Below, piece by piece: positions 23,383 to 33,664 of a stretch of DNA of 64,000 nt; the stretch's first letter is position 1, and each line of letters starts with the position of its first letter. The notes beneath the pieces were generated by a model that was not told the origin of the DNA, ran no database searches, and saw only the letters and a program-made list of their open reading frames with translations. The position numbers and the translations under genes were made by a program. The stretch spans positions 39,045 through 103,044 of the forward strand of contig MU129116.1 of assembly GCA_014904985.1 (NCBI GenBank), written 5' to 3'. This DNA comes from Hydnum rufescens UP504 (taxonomy: Eukaryota; Basidiomycota; Agaricomycetes; Cantharellales; Hydnaceae).

Positions 23383-24234
23383 ACCTAATGCACCCTCAAA
23401 ATAGTACCTCTTAGGTGGTTTGAGTTTGCATCTGCAAACCACCTAAGAGGTGTTCTGAGTATAGGCATGTCTGAGACACACCTGAGGGGTATTTTTGGGG
23501 AATTTTTTTTCTAAGTTCACTATATAGACATGTCTAAAATAGCCTGCCACAGGCGCCACCTGGGAGGGTTTGTTCACTGGCTGGAGAGTGCTACAGGTCT
23601 AATTTAGGCATGTCTAATAAGATATTTTCAGGAGCCTTAGAGGTGTCTATCATCCTTACTGTGTGTCTACTGGTGTCTAAATCAACATTTTGAGCCCAAG
23701 ACCTCTGGTGGCAGTACTAATAGGTGTCTAATGTTGTCTAGATCCAATAATAATGGTGCTATTGTGGATGCATGTCTACTAGTGTCTAAATTAAAACAAA
23801 GGCATCTGCTCAGGGGGAGATCATTAGATGGTGTCTAATGGTGTCTAATTTAACAGTTGTGGTACTCTTGTGGATGTGTGTACAGTAATGTCTAAATCAA
23901 ACTTTTTGACATAAGGGCCCCTGCTCAGGTGACATCATTAGGTGGTGTCTAATGGTGTCTAAATCAAACATTTTGACATAAAGGCACTTGCTCAGGTTGC
24001 AGTACTAAGGGATGTCTAATGGTGTCTAGATCAATAATTGTGGGACCATTGCAGATGTGTGTCTACAGTGTCCAAATTAAAACAAAGGCAACTGCTTGGA
24101 CAACATCATTAGGTGTCTCATGGAGTCTAATGCTGTCTAAATCAATAGTTGTGGTTGCTCCTGTGCATGTCTGTCTACTAATCTACACCTAGACATGCCT
24201 AGACATGTCTAGACAAGGAAAGGGTGCATTAGGT
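23383..24234 (+). repeat. 852-bp unit with 14-bp terminal inverted repeats, left arm
   Basis: Begins ACCTAATGCACCCT and ends AGGGTGCATTAGGT at 24221-24234. The mirror copy is at 26983-27834. The unit is filled with degenerate repeats of GTGTCTAATGGTGTCTAA type and palindromic AGACATGTCT. Confidence 0.75.
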
Positions 24235-24464
24235 AATATCCCATAATAACTTTGGATATCCAGTTACATAATAAAGTGTTTCTTATTTAAAAAAAGCCTA
24301 AATGCGGAAATTGGATGAAGTACATCCAAATAATATTTAGCCATCCAGCCCAGTGGAGGCCCAGGACCAGGTGCCTGGGATGGGTGGAGGGACCCCTAAG
24401 GACCCTGGCTGAGTGAAGACACCAGGCCCAGAGCAAGTGGCTAGTGCCTGGAGAGATAGGGGCA

Positions 24465-25020
24465 GTAAAATGAATACCAGAAATTGCGAAACTTGCCGGA
24501 TCTGAACTGCTGGGCGGTTCATTCTGAAATTTGGCACATGATTGGGGACTATTAGGGCAAAGAACATATTAAAATTTCAGCCAATTCCGATCAGTAGGTA
24601 TTGAGATATGAGGAAATCAAGTTTGGACACTGAAAATTAATTTCCTCCCCTTACAGAATACCTGGGAACTTGAAAATTTGCACAGTATGATGATATAATG
24701 TACTAATTATGTGCCAAAAATCATCCCAATCCACCCACTTTAAGGTAGGGAACTGGACAATGGATACCAGAGGCAGTGAAAATTGCCAAAAAATACCCAA
24801 TGAGCAGACCATTCTGAAACTTGGCATGTGATTAGACACTACTCAGGCAAAGAACATATTCAATTTTCAGCCAAATCCATGCAGTATGTACACAGATATG
24901 AGGCAAATAGGTTTCAACCTTGAAAATTGATTTACTCCCCCTACAGACAAGATATGGACTTGAAATTTTACATGGAGTATTACCATGTAATCAAATAAAT
25001 ATGTGCCAAGAATCAGTTTA
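24465..25020 (+). repeat. Two ~290-bp degenerate tandem units inside palindrome arm
   Basis: ATACCAGAAATTG...TTCTGAAATTTGGCACATG...CAAAGAACATATT recurs one unit later as ATACCAGAGGCAGTG...TTCTGAAACTTGGCATGTG...CAAAGAACATATT, both followed by a similar CTCCCC(T/C)TACAGA segment. The mirror occurs in the right arm. Confidence 0.65.
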
Positions 25021-26982
25021 TTTTGTTTACTTCTAGGCATTGAACTCCCTTTTCAGGCAGAAAGGGAACAAAAGCCTACCATAAATGTAGAACACTCCAC
25101 ATTAGGACCAAACTAAGTGGAATAGGCTTAGAATATTATAACACTGACTATATCCAAAAATGAAATACATTGGATGTGTGGAAGTGGTTGAAATTCAGGG
25201 GGAGGGGGAGGAAGATCAAAAGTCAATTATATAAGATGTAGAGCAGAGGTAGCTCTAATATAATGCCAATAGGTTAATACACATATGGGGAGTATACATA
25301 CCAAATATCAGCCTGATTGGACTTCATCTAGGCACTATTCCACAGCACTCCCCCCTAAATAATAATTTCCTTGCCAGAGCCTTCCATCCATGCAATGGCC
25401 CTCAAAATTCACCCTTAGGTTATCCAAATACATTCATAACATTGCCCAAAATTTCAGATTCATCACTCCAGTGTGAGAGTTTCCATAATATTTTCAGGTT
25501 TCACTGACATACCCCCTCCAATTGGGGCACTTCCAGAGCTCCAATCACTCCCATTTTTTGTAGGCCACACCCGGCCACCATTTGAGGCTCAGGCCCAAAA
25601 TTTCAGCCCATTCTAAGCACTTTTGACATTGGTCACATGATCAAGATCCCCCCCTACAAAAAATGGGAGTGATTGGAGCTCTGGAAGTGCCCCAATTGGA
25701 GGGGGTATGTCAGTGAAACCTGAAAATATTATGGAAACTCTCACACTGGAGTGATGAATCTGAAATTTTGGGCAATGTTATGAATGTATTTGGATAACCT
25801 AAGGGTGAATTTTGAGGGCCATTGCATGGATGGAAGGCTCTGGCAAGGAAATTATTATTTAGGGGGGAGTGCTGTGGAATAGTGCCTAGATGAAGTCCAA
25901 TCAGGCTGATATTTGGTATGTATACTCCCCATATGTGTATTAACCTATTGGCATTATATTAGAGCTACCTCTGCTCTACATCTTATATAATTGACTTTTG
26001 ATCTTCCTCCCCCTCCCCCTGAATTTCAACCACTTCCACACATCCAATGTATTTCATTTTTGGATATAGTCAGTGTTATAATATTCTAAGCCTATTCCAC
26101 TTAGTTTGGTCCTAATGTGGAGTGTTCTACATTTATGGTAGGCTTTTGTTCCCTTTCTGCCTGAAAAGGGAGTTCAATGCCTAGAAGTAAACAAAATAAA
26201 CTGATTCTTGGCACATATTTATTTGATTACATGGTAATACTCCATGTAAAATTTCAAGTCCATATCTTGTCTGTAGGGGGAGTAAATCAATTTTCAAGGT
26301 TGAAACCTATTTGCCTCATATCTGTGTACATACTGCATGGATTTGGCTGAAAATTGAATATGTTCTTTGCCTGAGTAGTGTCTAATCACATGCCAAGTTT
26401 CAGAATGGTCTGCTCATTGGGTATTTTTTGGCAATTTTCACTGCCTCTGGTATCCATTGTCCAGTTCCCTACCTTAAAGTGGGTGGATTGGGATGATTTT
26501 TGGCACATAATTAGTACATTATATCATCATACTGTGCAAATTTTCAAGTTCCCAGGTATTCTGTAAGGGGAGGAAATTAATTTTCAGTGTCCAAACTTGA
26601 TTTCCTCATATCTCAATACCTACTGATCGGAATTGGCTGAAATTTTAATATGTTCTTTGCCCTAATAGTCCCCAATCATGTGCCAAATTTCAGAATGAAC
26701 CGCCCAGCAGTTCAGATCCGGCAAGTTTCGCAATTTCTGGTATTCATTTTACTGCCCCTATCTCTCCAGGCACTAGCCACTTGCTCTGGGCCTGGTGTCT
26801 TCACTCAGCCAGGGTCCTTAGGGGTCCCTCCACCCATCCCAGGCACCTGGTCCTGGGCCTCCACTGGGCTGGATGGCTAAATATTATTTGGATGTACTTC
26901 ATCCAATTTCCGCATTTAGGCTTTTTTTAAATAAGAAACACTTTATTATGTAACTGGATATCCAAAGTTATTATGGGATATT

Positions 26983-27834
26983 ACCTAATGCACCCTTTCC
27001 TTGTCTAGACATGTCTAGGCATGTCTAGGTGTAGATTAGTAGACAGACATGCACAGGAGCAACCACAACTATTGATTTAGACAGCATTAGACTCCATGAG
27101 ACACCTAATGATGTTGTCCAAGCAGTTGCCTTTGTTTTAATTTGGACACTGTAGACACACATCTGCAATGGTCCCACAATTATTGATCTAGACACCATTA
27201 GACATCCCTTAGTACTGCAACCTGAGCAAGTGCCTTTATGTCAAAATGTTTGATTTAGACACCATTAGACACCACCTAATGATGTCACCTGAGCAGGGGC
27301 CCTTATGTCAAAAAGTTTGATTTAGACATTACTGTACACACATCCACAAGAGTACCACAACTGTTAAATTAGACACCATTAGACACCATCTAATGATCTC
27401 CCCCTGAGCAGATGCCTTTGTTTTAATTTAGACACTAGTAGACATGCATCCACAATAGCACCATTATTATTGGATCTAGACAACATTAGACACCTATTAG
27501 TACTGCCACCAGAGGTCTTGGGCTCAAAATGTTGATTTAGACACCAGTAGACACACAGTAAGGATGATAGACACCTCTAAGGCTCCTGAAAATATCTTAT
27601 TAGACATGCCTAAATTAGACCTGTAGCACTCTCCAGCCAGTGAACAAACCCTCCCAGGTGGCGCCTGTGGCAGGCTATTTTAGACATGTCTATATAGTGA
27701 ACTTAGAAAAAAAATTCCCCAAAAATACCCCTCAGGTGTGTCTCAGACATGCCTATACTCAGAACACCTCTTAGGTGGTTTGCAGATGCAAACTCAAACC
27801 ACCTAAGAGGTACTATTTTGAGGGTGCATTAGGT
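26983..27834 (-). repeat. 852-bp unit with 14-bp terminal inverted repeats, right arm
   Basis: Exact inverted counterpart of 23383-24234, ending at the outer terminus of the palindrome. Confidence 0.75.
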
Positions 27835-27835
27835 G

Positions 27836-28885
27836 GCCTTGTACTCAACTTGGGCAGCCTCCAACCATTTGTGAGAATCATCTGATTTGATGGCCTCCTT
27901 GTATGAATGAGGTTCAACTCCACCCAATAGAAGGGCATACTCAATCATCTCCTCAGCACTGAGGGCCCTGGGGGTGAATTGAGGTTTTGGAGTTGGAGGT
28001 CATATGGGAAGTCTAATGAGTCCCATTGAGGCAGAAGCAAATTGGGAAGTGAGGATGGTGGCTGTGCAGATGGAAGTTGTTGTGGTGGAAGCAATTTTTG
28101 TGGCTGTGCAAGGCCTGGATGCAAGTTTGCTGGGAAAGGTTGTTGTGGTGAAAGCAAATTGGGTGGCTGTCCAAGGCCTGGATGCAAATTTGCTAGTGAA
28201 GGTTGTCACAGCAGAAGCAAATTGTGTGGCTGTCCAAGGCCTGGCAAAGGTTGTCATGGCAGAAGCAAATTGCCTCCATTGGGTCTCAGGTCCAGTGAAG
28301 GTTGTCCACCCAGATGCAAATTGGCTGCTGAACCACCCTCAAAGTGTGATGAGTTTTGTTGAGGCCAGTGGCAATGTTGGCAAACATCTGCACTTTCTCC
28401 AGCTTCTGGTGTGCTGGCAGCCTCTGCCTCAGGTGTAGGGGGGTGCAGACTGGACATGTCCACCTTCCACCATTCACCAGGAGGTGCATGGGTCCAGGTT
28501 GATTGACAGAGTGGAGGATTCAGGGGTGCCAAAGCAGGGGGAGGGGGAGGGGGGGATTGTGGATGAGGGATCACTGGAGGATCTGGACAAGGTGGGGAGC
28601 CTGGCTGAGGGGGAACCTGAGGGGTAGTAGGCACAGATGCTCCCACTGAAATTGGGGGCAGATCAGGGGGGATGAAGAAAGAGGTATACTCTGGATTCTC
28701 TGAGGTGAGAGAAGTGCCAGGGAGTTCACTCTCATCAAAAATGATATCCCTACTGATGATGATGCCCTTGGTAGTAGGGTTGTAGCAATGCCAACCCTTG
28801 TAGTCAGGTGGGTAGCCAAGGAAGATAGACTTCAAGGACTTGGGAGCAATCCCTTCCTCTGGTCCTTTTGCACATGAACATATGC
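27836..28885 (-). pseudogene. Second Copia copy: linker with ~63-bp minisatellite and integrase C-terminus
   Basis: Minus strand continuing RT upstream of the palindrome: YKEAIKSDDSHKWLEAAQVEY region, the proline-rich linker (PPDLPPISVGAS) and the integrase C-terminal part (YPPDYKGWHCYNPTTKG). At about 28020-28270 the linker holds about four copies of a ~63-bp unit with GAAGCAAATT and GTGGCTGTCCAAGGCCTGGA, distinct from the 51-bp unit of the first copy. A small frame change near 28855 separates it from the integrase frame. Confidence 0.75.
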
Positions 28886-29665
28886 TCAACATCCAAACAC
28901 CTGGAGGTGGCCCACAGAGGGTCTCTTCCCACGCCAAGCTTGGTAGGGAGCCTCTCCAGGGACAGCAGATGTGGGGGACCAATTGAGGACATGGAGCAAA
29001 GTGGACACAGCTTCACCCCAGAAGGAGGCAGGGAGGTGTGCAGCACTGAGCATGGAGGTGATTCCATTCTCTAGGATCCTGTTGGTGATCTCTGCTACAC
29101 CATTCTGCTGAGGGGTGGCCCTAGTGGTGTGCTCACAGGCAATTCCATGTTCCTTCATGAAGTCCTCCCACTGCTTGGACATATACTCTCCACCCTTGTC
29201 ATCTCTGAAAGCCTTGATAGTCCTTCCAGTTTGGTTCTCAGCAAGGGCCTTGAATTGCTTGAATGCAGCAAACATCTTGTCCTTAGTCTTCAACAAGTAG
29301 ACAAAGTGATAACAAGTGGCATTATCAATGAAGGTGACCCAATACCTGTATCCAGAGGAAGTTTGAACAGGGGTAGGACCATGGAGATCAGAGTGAACAA
29401 GTTCAAGGGGTTTTGAATTACAGGAGGTGGCCACTTTTGGGAATGGGTCTCTGTGCTGCTTTCCAAGGATGCATGCTTCACAGAGGGGAGGGAATGGGGT
29501 GGGATTGTCAATTTTGAGTCCAGTGGCAAGGTCCTTCCCAACAAGTTCTTTCAGCCTGTCATGGCCAATGTGTCCTAGCCATCTGTGCCAGAGTTCCAAG
29601 TCCTTTGGCACCTGGACAGAATAGGCACTCTCCTGAGAGATGGTCCTTCCATCAATGTAAGCCAC
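28886..29665 (-). CDS. Copia integrase of second copy, 259-aa frame
   Basis: Open frame with the zinc-binding motif WHRWLGHIGHDRL...CEACILGK and DDE core HSDLHGP, DDKGGEY, NGVAEITN. FIDNATCYHF replaces FIDDATRYRF in the other copies, but this is not the catalytic triad. It ends at a stop near the DHLQVFGC region. Protease sequence continues upstream to 29811, where another LTR element cuts it off. Confidence 0.85.
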   Translation of the reverse strand: MAYIDGRTISQESAYSVQVPKDLELWHRWLGHIGHDRLKELVGKDLATGLKIDNPTPFPPLCEACILGKQHRDPFPKVATSCNSKPLELVHSDLHGPTPVQTSSGYRYWVTFIDNATCYHFVYLLKTKDKMFAAFKQFKALAENQTGRTIKAFRDDKGGEYMSKQWEDFMKEHGIACEHTTRATPQQNGVAEITNRILENGITSMLSAAHLPASFWGEAVSTLLHVLNWSPTSAVPGEAPYQAWRGKRPSVGHLQVFGC

Positions 29666-29811
29666 ATTGTCCTTTTGGATAGTGGCAGTGAAGATGAGGG
29701 TAGGACCTTGCTTAAAATTCAGATGCCCTTGGTGGATGGTGAGGGTGAAGCCATGGTACTGAGTAAGGGAGAGGACAGATAATAGATTATTTGCAAGGGA
29801 AGGAACATGGA
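29666..29811 (-). pseudogene. Copia protease-integrase junction, truncated
   Basis: Minus strand reads LSLTQYHGFTLTIHQGHLNF and FTATIQKDNVAYIDG, homologous to 6680-6870. It stops exactly where TGTTGAAATGGGC begins at 29812, so gag and the 5' LTR of this copy were lost or displaced by that insertion. Confidence 0.75.
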
Positions 29812-31350
29812 TGTTGAAATGGGCAGTTATCAGCTACAGCATATTCATATCACATGCCAAATTGCAGCCTCCCCTTTTCTTTGCTGTTCCGGCCCATTCT
29901 AGGGCCACCCCTTTTTACTATATATAGTGTAGGTACTGCATGTAAACCCCCACTGGTTTGTACCTCCGTGACACACACGAGGTTCTTTATCCCAAAACAA
30001 ACCAGTGAACCTCTGTGTTTTTCTATGTGACTAAACCTGTGACCGTTGGGACGAACTGTGCTGTAGTCCGTGACATCAATACCATGTCTGAAAACCTGCC
30101 ATTCATGCCTTTTCCGCTTCTAAAGTGTGTGACTATTCCATTGCCCATCTGGGGGCACCCCTGTCTATACCTGGGAGTACCTGTTCTTTGGGGAAACCTC
30201 TACTTGCACCTGGGATCGACATTCTACCTGTGCTTGTGAACCCGTGTCCCATGTCTACTGTGACTGTTGGACCCATGTCTTTTTCAGGGAATTTTTCTAT
30301 TGCCACTGTGCCATGTTGGTGAGGTGGAGGATTTAGTTGGGTGTTTGGGTGGGCTCTGGCCCTGGACCCAGAACACTATTTTGAGATGTGCATGAGGAAG
30401 TCTCTGGACTTGGCTCATGACTCTTGGGTCTTTTAAGTGGGATGGAGGTGGTGCCTGGGTGAGGGGATTTCATGGATCTGGCTCATCGATTGGGGTGCAT
30501 GGAGGGGATTTGGATATCTGGCTCGCAGCACACGACATCATCAAGACATCTACCATTGTTCTTCTGGTTTGCATGACGGAGTTTGGGGTCAGCTTGTGGT
30601 ACCTGCTACTGTTGGGGATTTATCAATCTATGTGGGCCCAGCTCGCTGTTTCAGGATGTGCATGAGGGGATTCGGATTTCCGGCTCATGGTTCTTGACAT
30701 CATCAAGACATCCACCATTATATTTTTCGGTTTACGGTTTGTGCAAGGGGATTTGGATATCTGGCTCATGGTACATGACATTATTTTCGGTTTCCAGTTC
30801 ACACAAGGGAGCTCAGTAAGCTTGGCTTGTGGTCCTCCTACCGAGGGGTTCATTTTTTGATTTTGGTTCATGCAAGGGAGTTTTTTGGAGGACTCAGCTT
30901 GTGGTACCCACTATTACTTGTGAGCATTTTTTATTTTCGGTTCTCAGTTCATGTGAGGGAGCTCGGACAGCTTGGCTCACGGTCCTGCTACCAACAGGTT
31001 TAATTTTCAGTGTTTATGGTCTCTACTCCAGGGGGAGTATGATTTCTTCCTGTTTCTCTTGCCCCCCATTCCTGTTCAAACTCATTTGCTCCAGTGGGAG
31101 CTGTTGTCCATGTTTTGCTCACTTTCCCATTTCCCATTTTCTTGTTCTAGTGGGAGCATATGGGGACTGCCCCATTTTTCTTCTTTTGTCTCATGTTTTT
31201 TTTGCTGGTGCTGTAGCCTCCACCATCAAGGGGAGTGTTGAAATGGGCAGTTATCAGCTATGGCATATTCATATCATGTGCCAAATTGCAGCCTCCCCTT
31301 TTCTTTGCTGTTCCAGGCCCATTCTAGGGCCACCCCTTTTTACTATCTAT
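29812..31350 (+). mobile_element. Non-coding LTR element (TGTTGAAATGGGC family)
   Basis: A 5' LTR starts at 29812 and a second LTR cop starts at 31236; both begin TGTTGAAATGGGCAGTTATC and stay alike for about 115 bp. A polypurine tract AAGGGGAG lies directly before the second LTR, as expected for plus-strand priming. The second LTR is cut after CCCTTTTTACTAT by the SINE-like repeat. The ~1.2-kb interior has degenerate repeats (ATCAAGACATC...GGATTTGGATATCTGGCTCATGG) and no coding frame, so it depends on enzymes in trans or is a deletion derivative. Confidence 0.75.
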
Positions 31351-31655
31351 AACAGAATGGAGTTAGGTCAAGGATTACCTCATCTTCAGAGTTTCAATTT
31401 TGCTTAGCTCATCTGCAGAGTTTGAACTGGGCAGGGAGCCAGTGGATCCCATGTGATGAGAGCTGAGGCACCAAAAACAAATACCCTCACTCAGGTTTGA
31501 ACATGGACCCTCTCAATGCCATTACAGCAGCAGTCTACCTTAGGTAGTAAGACTACAGAGATTGCACATGTACTTGGTAATTAGAATCCTATGTACTGGC
31601 ACTTCTAAGTGGTACCGAAGGTCTAATCAATCCACTTGCCCTGGGGTGTTGTTAA
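31351..31655 (-). repeat. SINE-like dispersed repeat, copy 2
   Basis: Matches 20232-20550 at roughly 90% identity, including the B-box-like GTTCAAACCTG and the GTTATAGATAG tail, which lands on the truncated LTR sequence CTTTTTACTAT. Confidence 0.6.
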
Positions 31656-32611
31656 ATGGGGGGGAGGGGTTATTACCTTCGGAGGGGGGGTATTACCAGC
31701 AAGGGAGGGGGGGTGTTACCAATGAGGGGGGGGGTATTACCAGCAAGGGAGGGGGATGTTACCAGCAAGGGAGGGGGTTACCAGCAAGGGGGAGGTGTTA
31801 CAACAAGGGGGGGTTGTTGCCAGCAGGGGGGTGGGTTGTATTAGCAAGGGGGGGTGTATTAGCAGGGGGGTGTATTAGCAGGGGGGTGTATTAGCAGGGG
31901 GGTGTATTAGCAGGGGGGTGTATTAGCAGGGGGGTGTAGTGCAGGGGGTGTAGTACAGGGGTGTAGTAGCAGGGGGGGTGTAGTAGCAGGGTGTAGTAGC
32001 AGGGGTGTAGTAGCAGGTGTAGTAGGGGGTGTAGTAGCAGGGGGGTGTAGTAGCAGGGGGGGTGTAGTAGCAGGGGGGTGTAGTAGCAGGGGGGTGTAGT
32101 AGCAGGGGGTGAGTAGCAGGGGGGTGTAGTAGCAGGGGTGTAGTACAGGGGTGAGTAGCAGGGGGGTGTAGCAGGTAGTAGCAGGGGGGGTAGTAGCAGG
32201 GGGGTGTAGTAGCGAGGGGGTGTATAAGGGGTAGTAGCAGGGGGGGTGTAGTAGCAGGGGGTGTAGTAGCAGGGGGGGTGTAGTAGCAGGGGGTGTGTAG
32301 CAGGGGGTGTAGTAGCAGGGGGGGTGTAGTAGCAGGGGGGTGTAGTAGCAGGGGGTGTAGTAGCAGGGGTGTAGTAGCAGGGGGGTGTAGTAGCAGGGGG
32401 GGTGTAGTAGCAGGTGTTAGGCAGGGGGGTGTAGTAGCAGGGGGTGTAGTAGCAGGGGGGGTGTAGTAGCAGGGGGGGTGTAGTAGCAGGGGGGGTGTAG
32501 TAGCAGGGGGGTGTAGTAGCAGGGGGGTGTAGTAGCAGGGGGGGTGTAGTAGCAGGGGGGGTGTAGTAGCAGGGGGGGTGTAGTAGCAGGGGGGGTGTAT
32601 TAGCAAAGGGG
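31653..32611. repeat. G-rich minisatellite, ~16-18-bp unit
   Basis: Nearly 1 kb of tandem GTAGTAGCAGGGGGGGT units with varying G-run length. The left 200 bp has earlier variants (TATTACCAGCAAGGGAGGGG, then TATTAGCAGGGGGG). Runs of 4-8 G every ~17 nt give high G-quadruplex potential on the plus strand. Long Pro/Thr/Tyr open frames on the minus strand are by-products of the repeat. Confidence 0.95.
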
Positions 32612-33257
32612 GCCACTTGATGAGAATATGGGCATATTCTGTAGAGTGCATATGGGGAGCATTGTCTTGATTCCACATCTGAATTTGACATCCTCAGAAA
32701 CAAGTGTATTGGCCCCAGAGTCCCAAATGCTATTCTAATATGAATTTCCATTTAAAATACCCTGATGAAATGCATTTCAATTTGGCATAATCAATGTGGT
32801 TATCTCATGAAAATACAGATTATATCATTTTTTAAATGCAGGCATACAGACTTATGGCTGTTAGTGAGAGAAAAACTTAATAGGGGGGTCAGGGGTTCCT
32901 GAGCTATATACTGTACATCATGTGGATTACATAATCAAGATGAGACTGATCCAATCCCAACAGCAGACAACAGGTCTCAATCAGAATAGAAAAAAAGTCC
33001 ACCAGGAACAAATGAAAAAAAAAGAGTGGCTGGGCTGGTTACATAAGGGATATCTGCACTGGCAGTACAAAGGAATGGAGGGTGTGCATGTGATAGGTGA
33101 AGATGGGGTGTAATAGCATTATGGGTTATGGATTACAGTCATGGGTTTGGGTTATGGGTGCAGGTCAGCCACAATACAGTCAGGTAACTTTTTCAGGGTA
33201 CAGGTATGGTTTCAGTTTCAGTTGCAGGTTAGCCACAGGGGCCATGGTTGTAGGTTA
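32612..33257. other. Unassigned sequence
   Basis: No gene. 33117-33245 has a loose GGGTTATGG/CAGGT repetition. The following LTR begins at 33258. Confidence 0.5.
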
Positions 33258-33546
33258 TGTTGAGATGTGATGGGTATCCCATTTGATATTTCTCTTCCCT
33301 GATTCACACATTTGTTATTTGCCTCTATTTCCCTTTTTTGGTTAGCACCATGTATGGCATCCAGTGATCTCAGACTGGATGCCCTTTATATACCTTGGAG
33401 CTCTGGAGGCAGTCCCTTAGTTTGACTCCTCTGAACTCCAGGTATGTCTCTTTTCTTGTCACTCATGTAGATATCTTCATCCTCAGTTTGACTCCTCCGA
33501 ACTCCAGATATCACCCTTCGTGTGATTCCACTGTAGACCTTTCTCA
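33258..33546 (+). repeat. Copia 5' LTR, 289 bp
   Basis: Starts TGTTGAGATGTGATGGGTAT and ends CTGTAGACCTTTCTCA, followed by the leader GGTTATGGGCCCATCCCT. Matches 34819-35106 and 51488-51776. Confidence 0.9.
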
Positions 33547-33664
33547 GGTTATGGGCCCATCCCTCTAGCCATACCAATACTGTCTTCAGCGCTTACCTCT
33601 CTCCATCTGTCGAGTTCACTTCACTCTCCAACCACTCATATTCTCACACCTCCACCTCCTCCCA

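Larger units (their letters stand above)
23383..27834. mobile_element. 4.45-kb palindromic (foldback-type) transposon
   Basis: Two 2182-bp arms (23383-25564 and 25653-27834) are inverted copies with no difference in the segments compared, around an 88-bp unique spacer. Ends are ACCTAATGCACCCT. The Copia RT is split, with GGCCTTGTAC on both sides (23373-23382, 27835-27844): a 10-bp duplication, or 8 bp (GCCTTGTA) if the element starts at CACCTAATG. The outer ~850 bp of each arm is crowded with TGTCTA/TAGACA motifs. No transposase frame was found, so it must be mobilised in trans. Eight-bp duplications occur in hAT and Zisupton-type transposons, but the superfamily is not settled. Confidence 0.9.

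Noticed and set aside
24337..26880. Matching short open frames of 62 and 76 codons in both palindrome arms
   Set aside because: They are identical because the arms are; no transposase or other motif is present and they overlap repeat units.
28004..28438. Plus-strand 144-codon frame with valine/alanine-rich repeats
   Set aside because: It is the antisense of the Copia linker minisatellite.
31891..32751. Two minus-strand open frames of 251 and 286 codons rich in Thr, Pro, Tyr and Cys
   Set aside because: They are translations of the G-rich minisatellite; composition and periodicity come from the 16-18 bp unit, with no other coding evidence.
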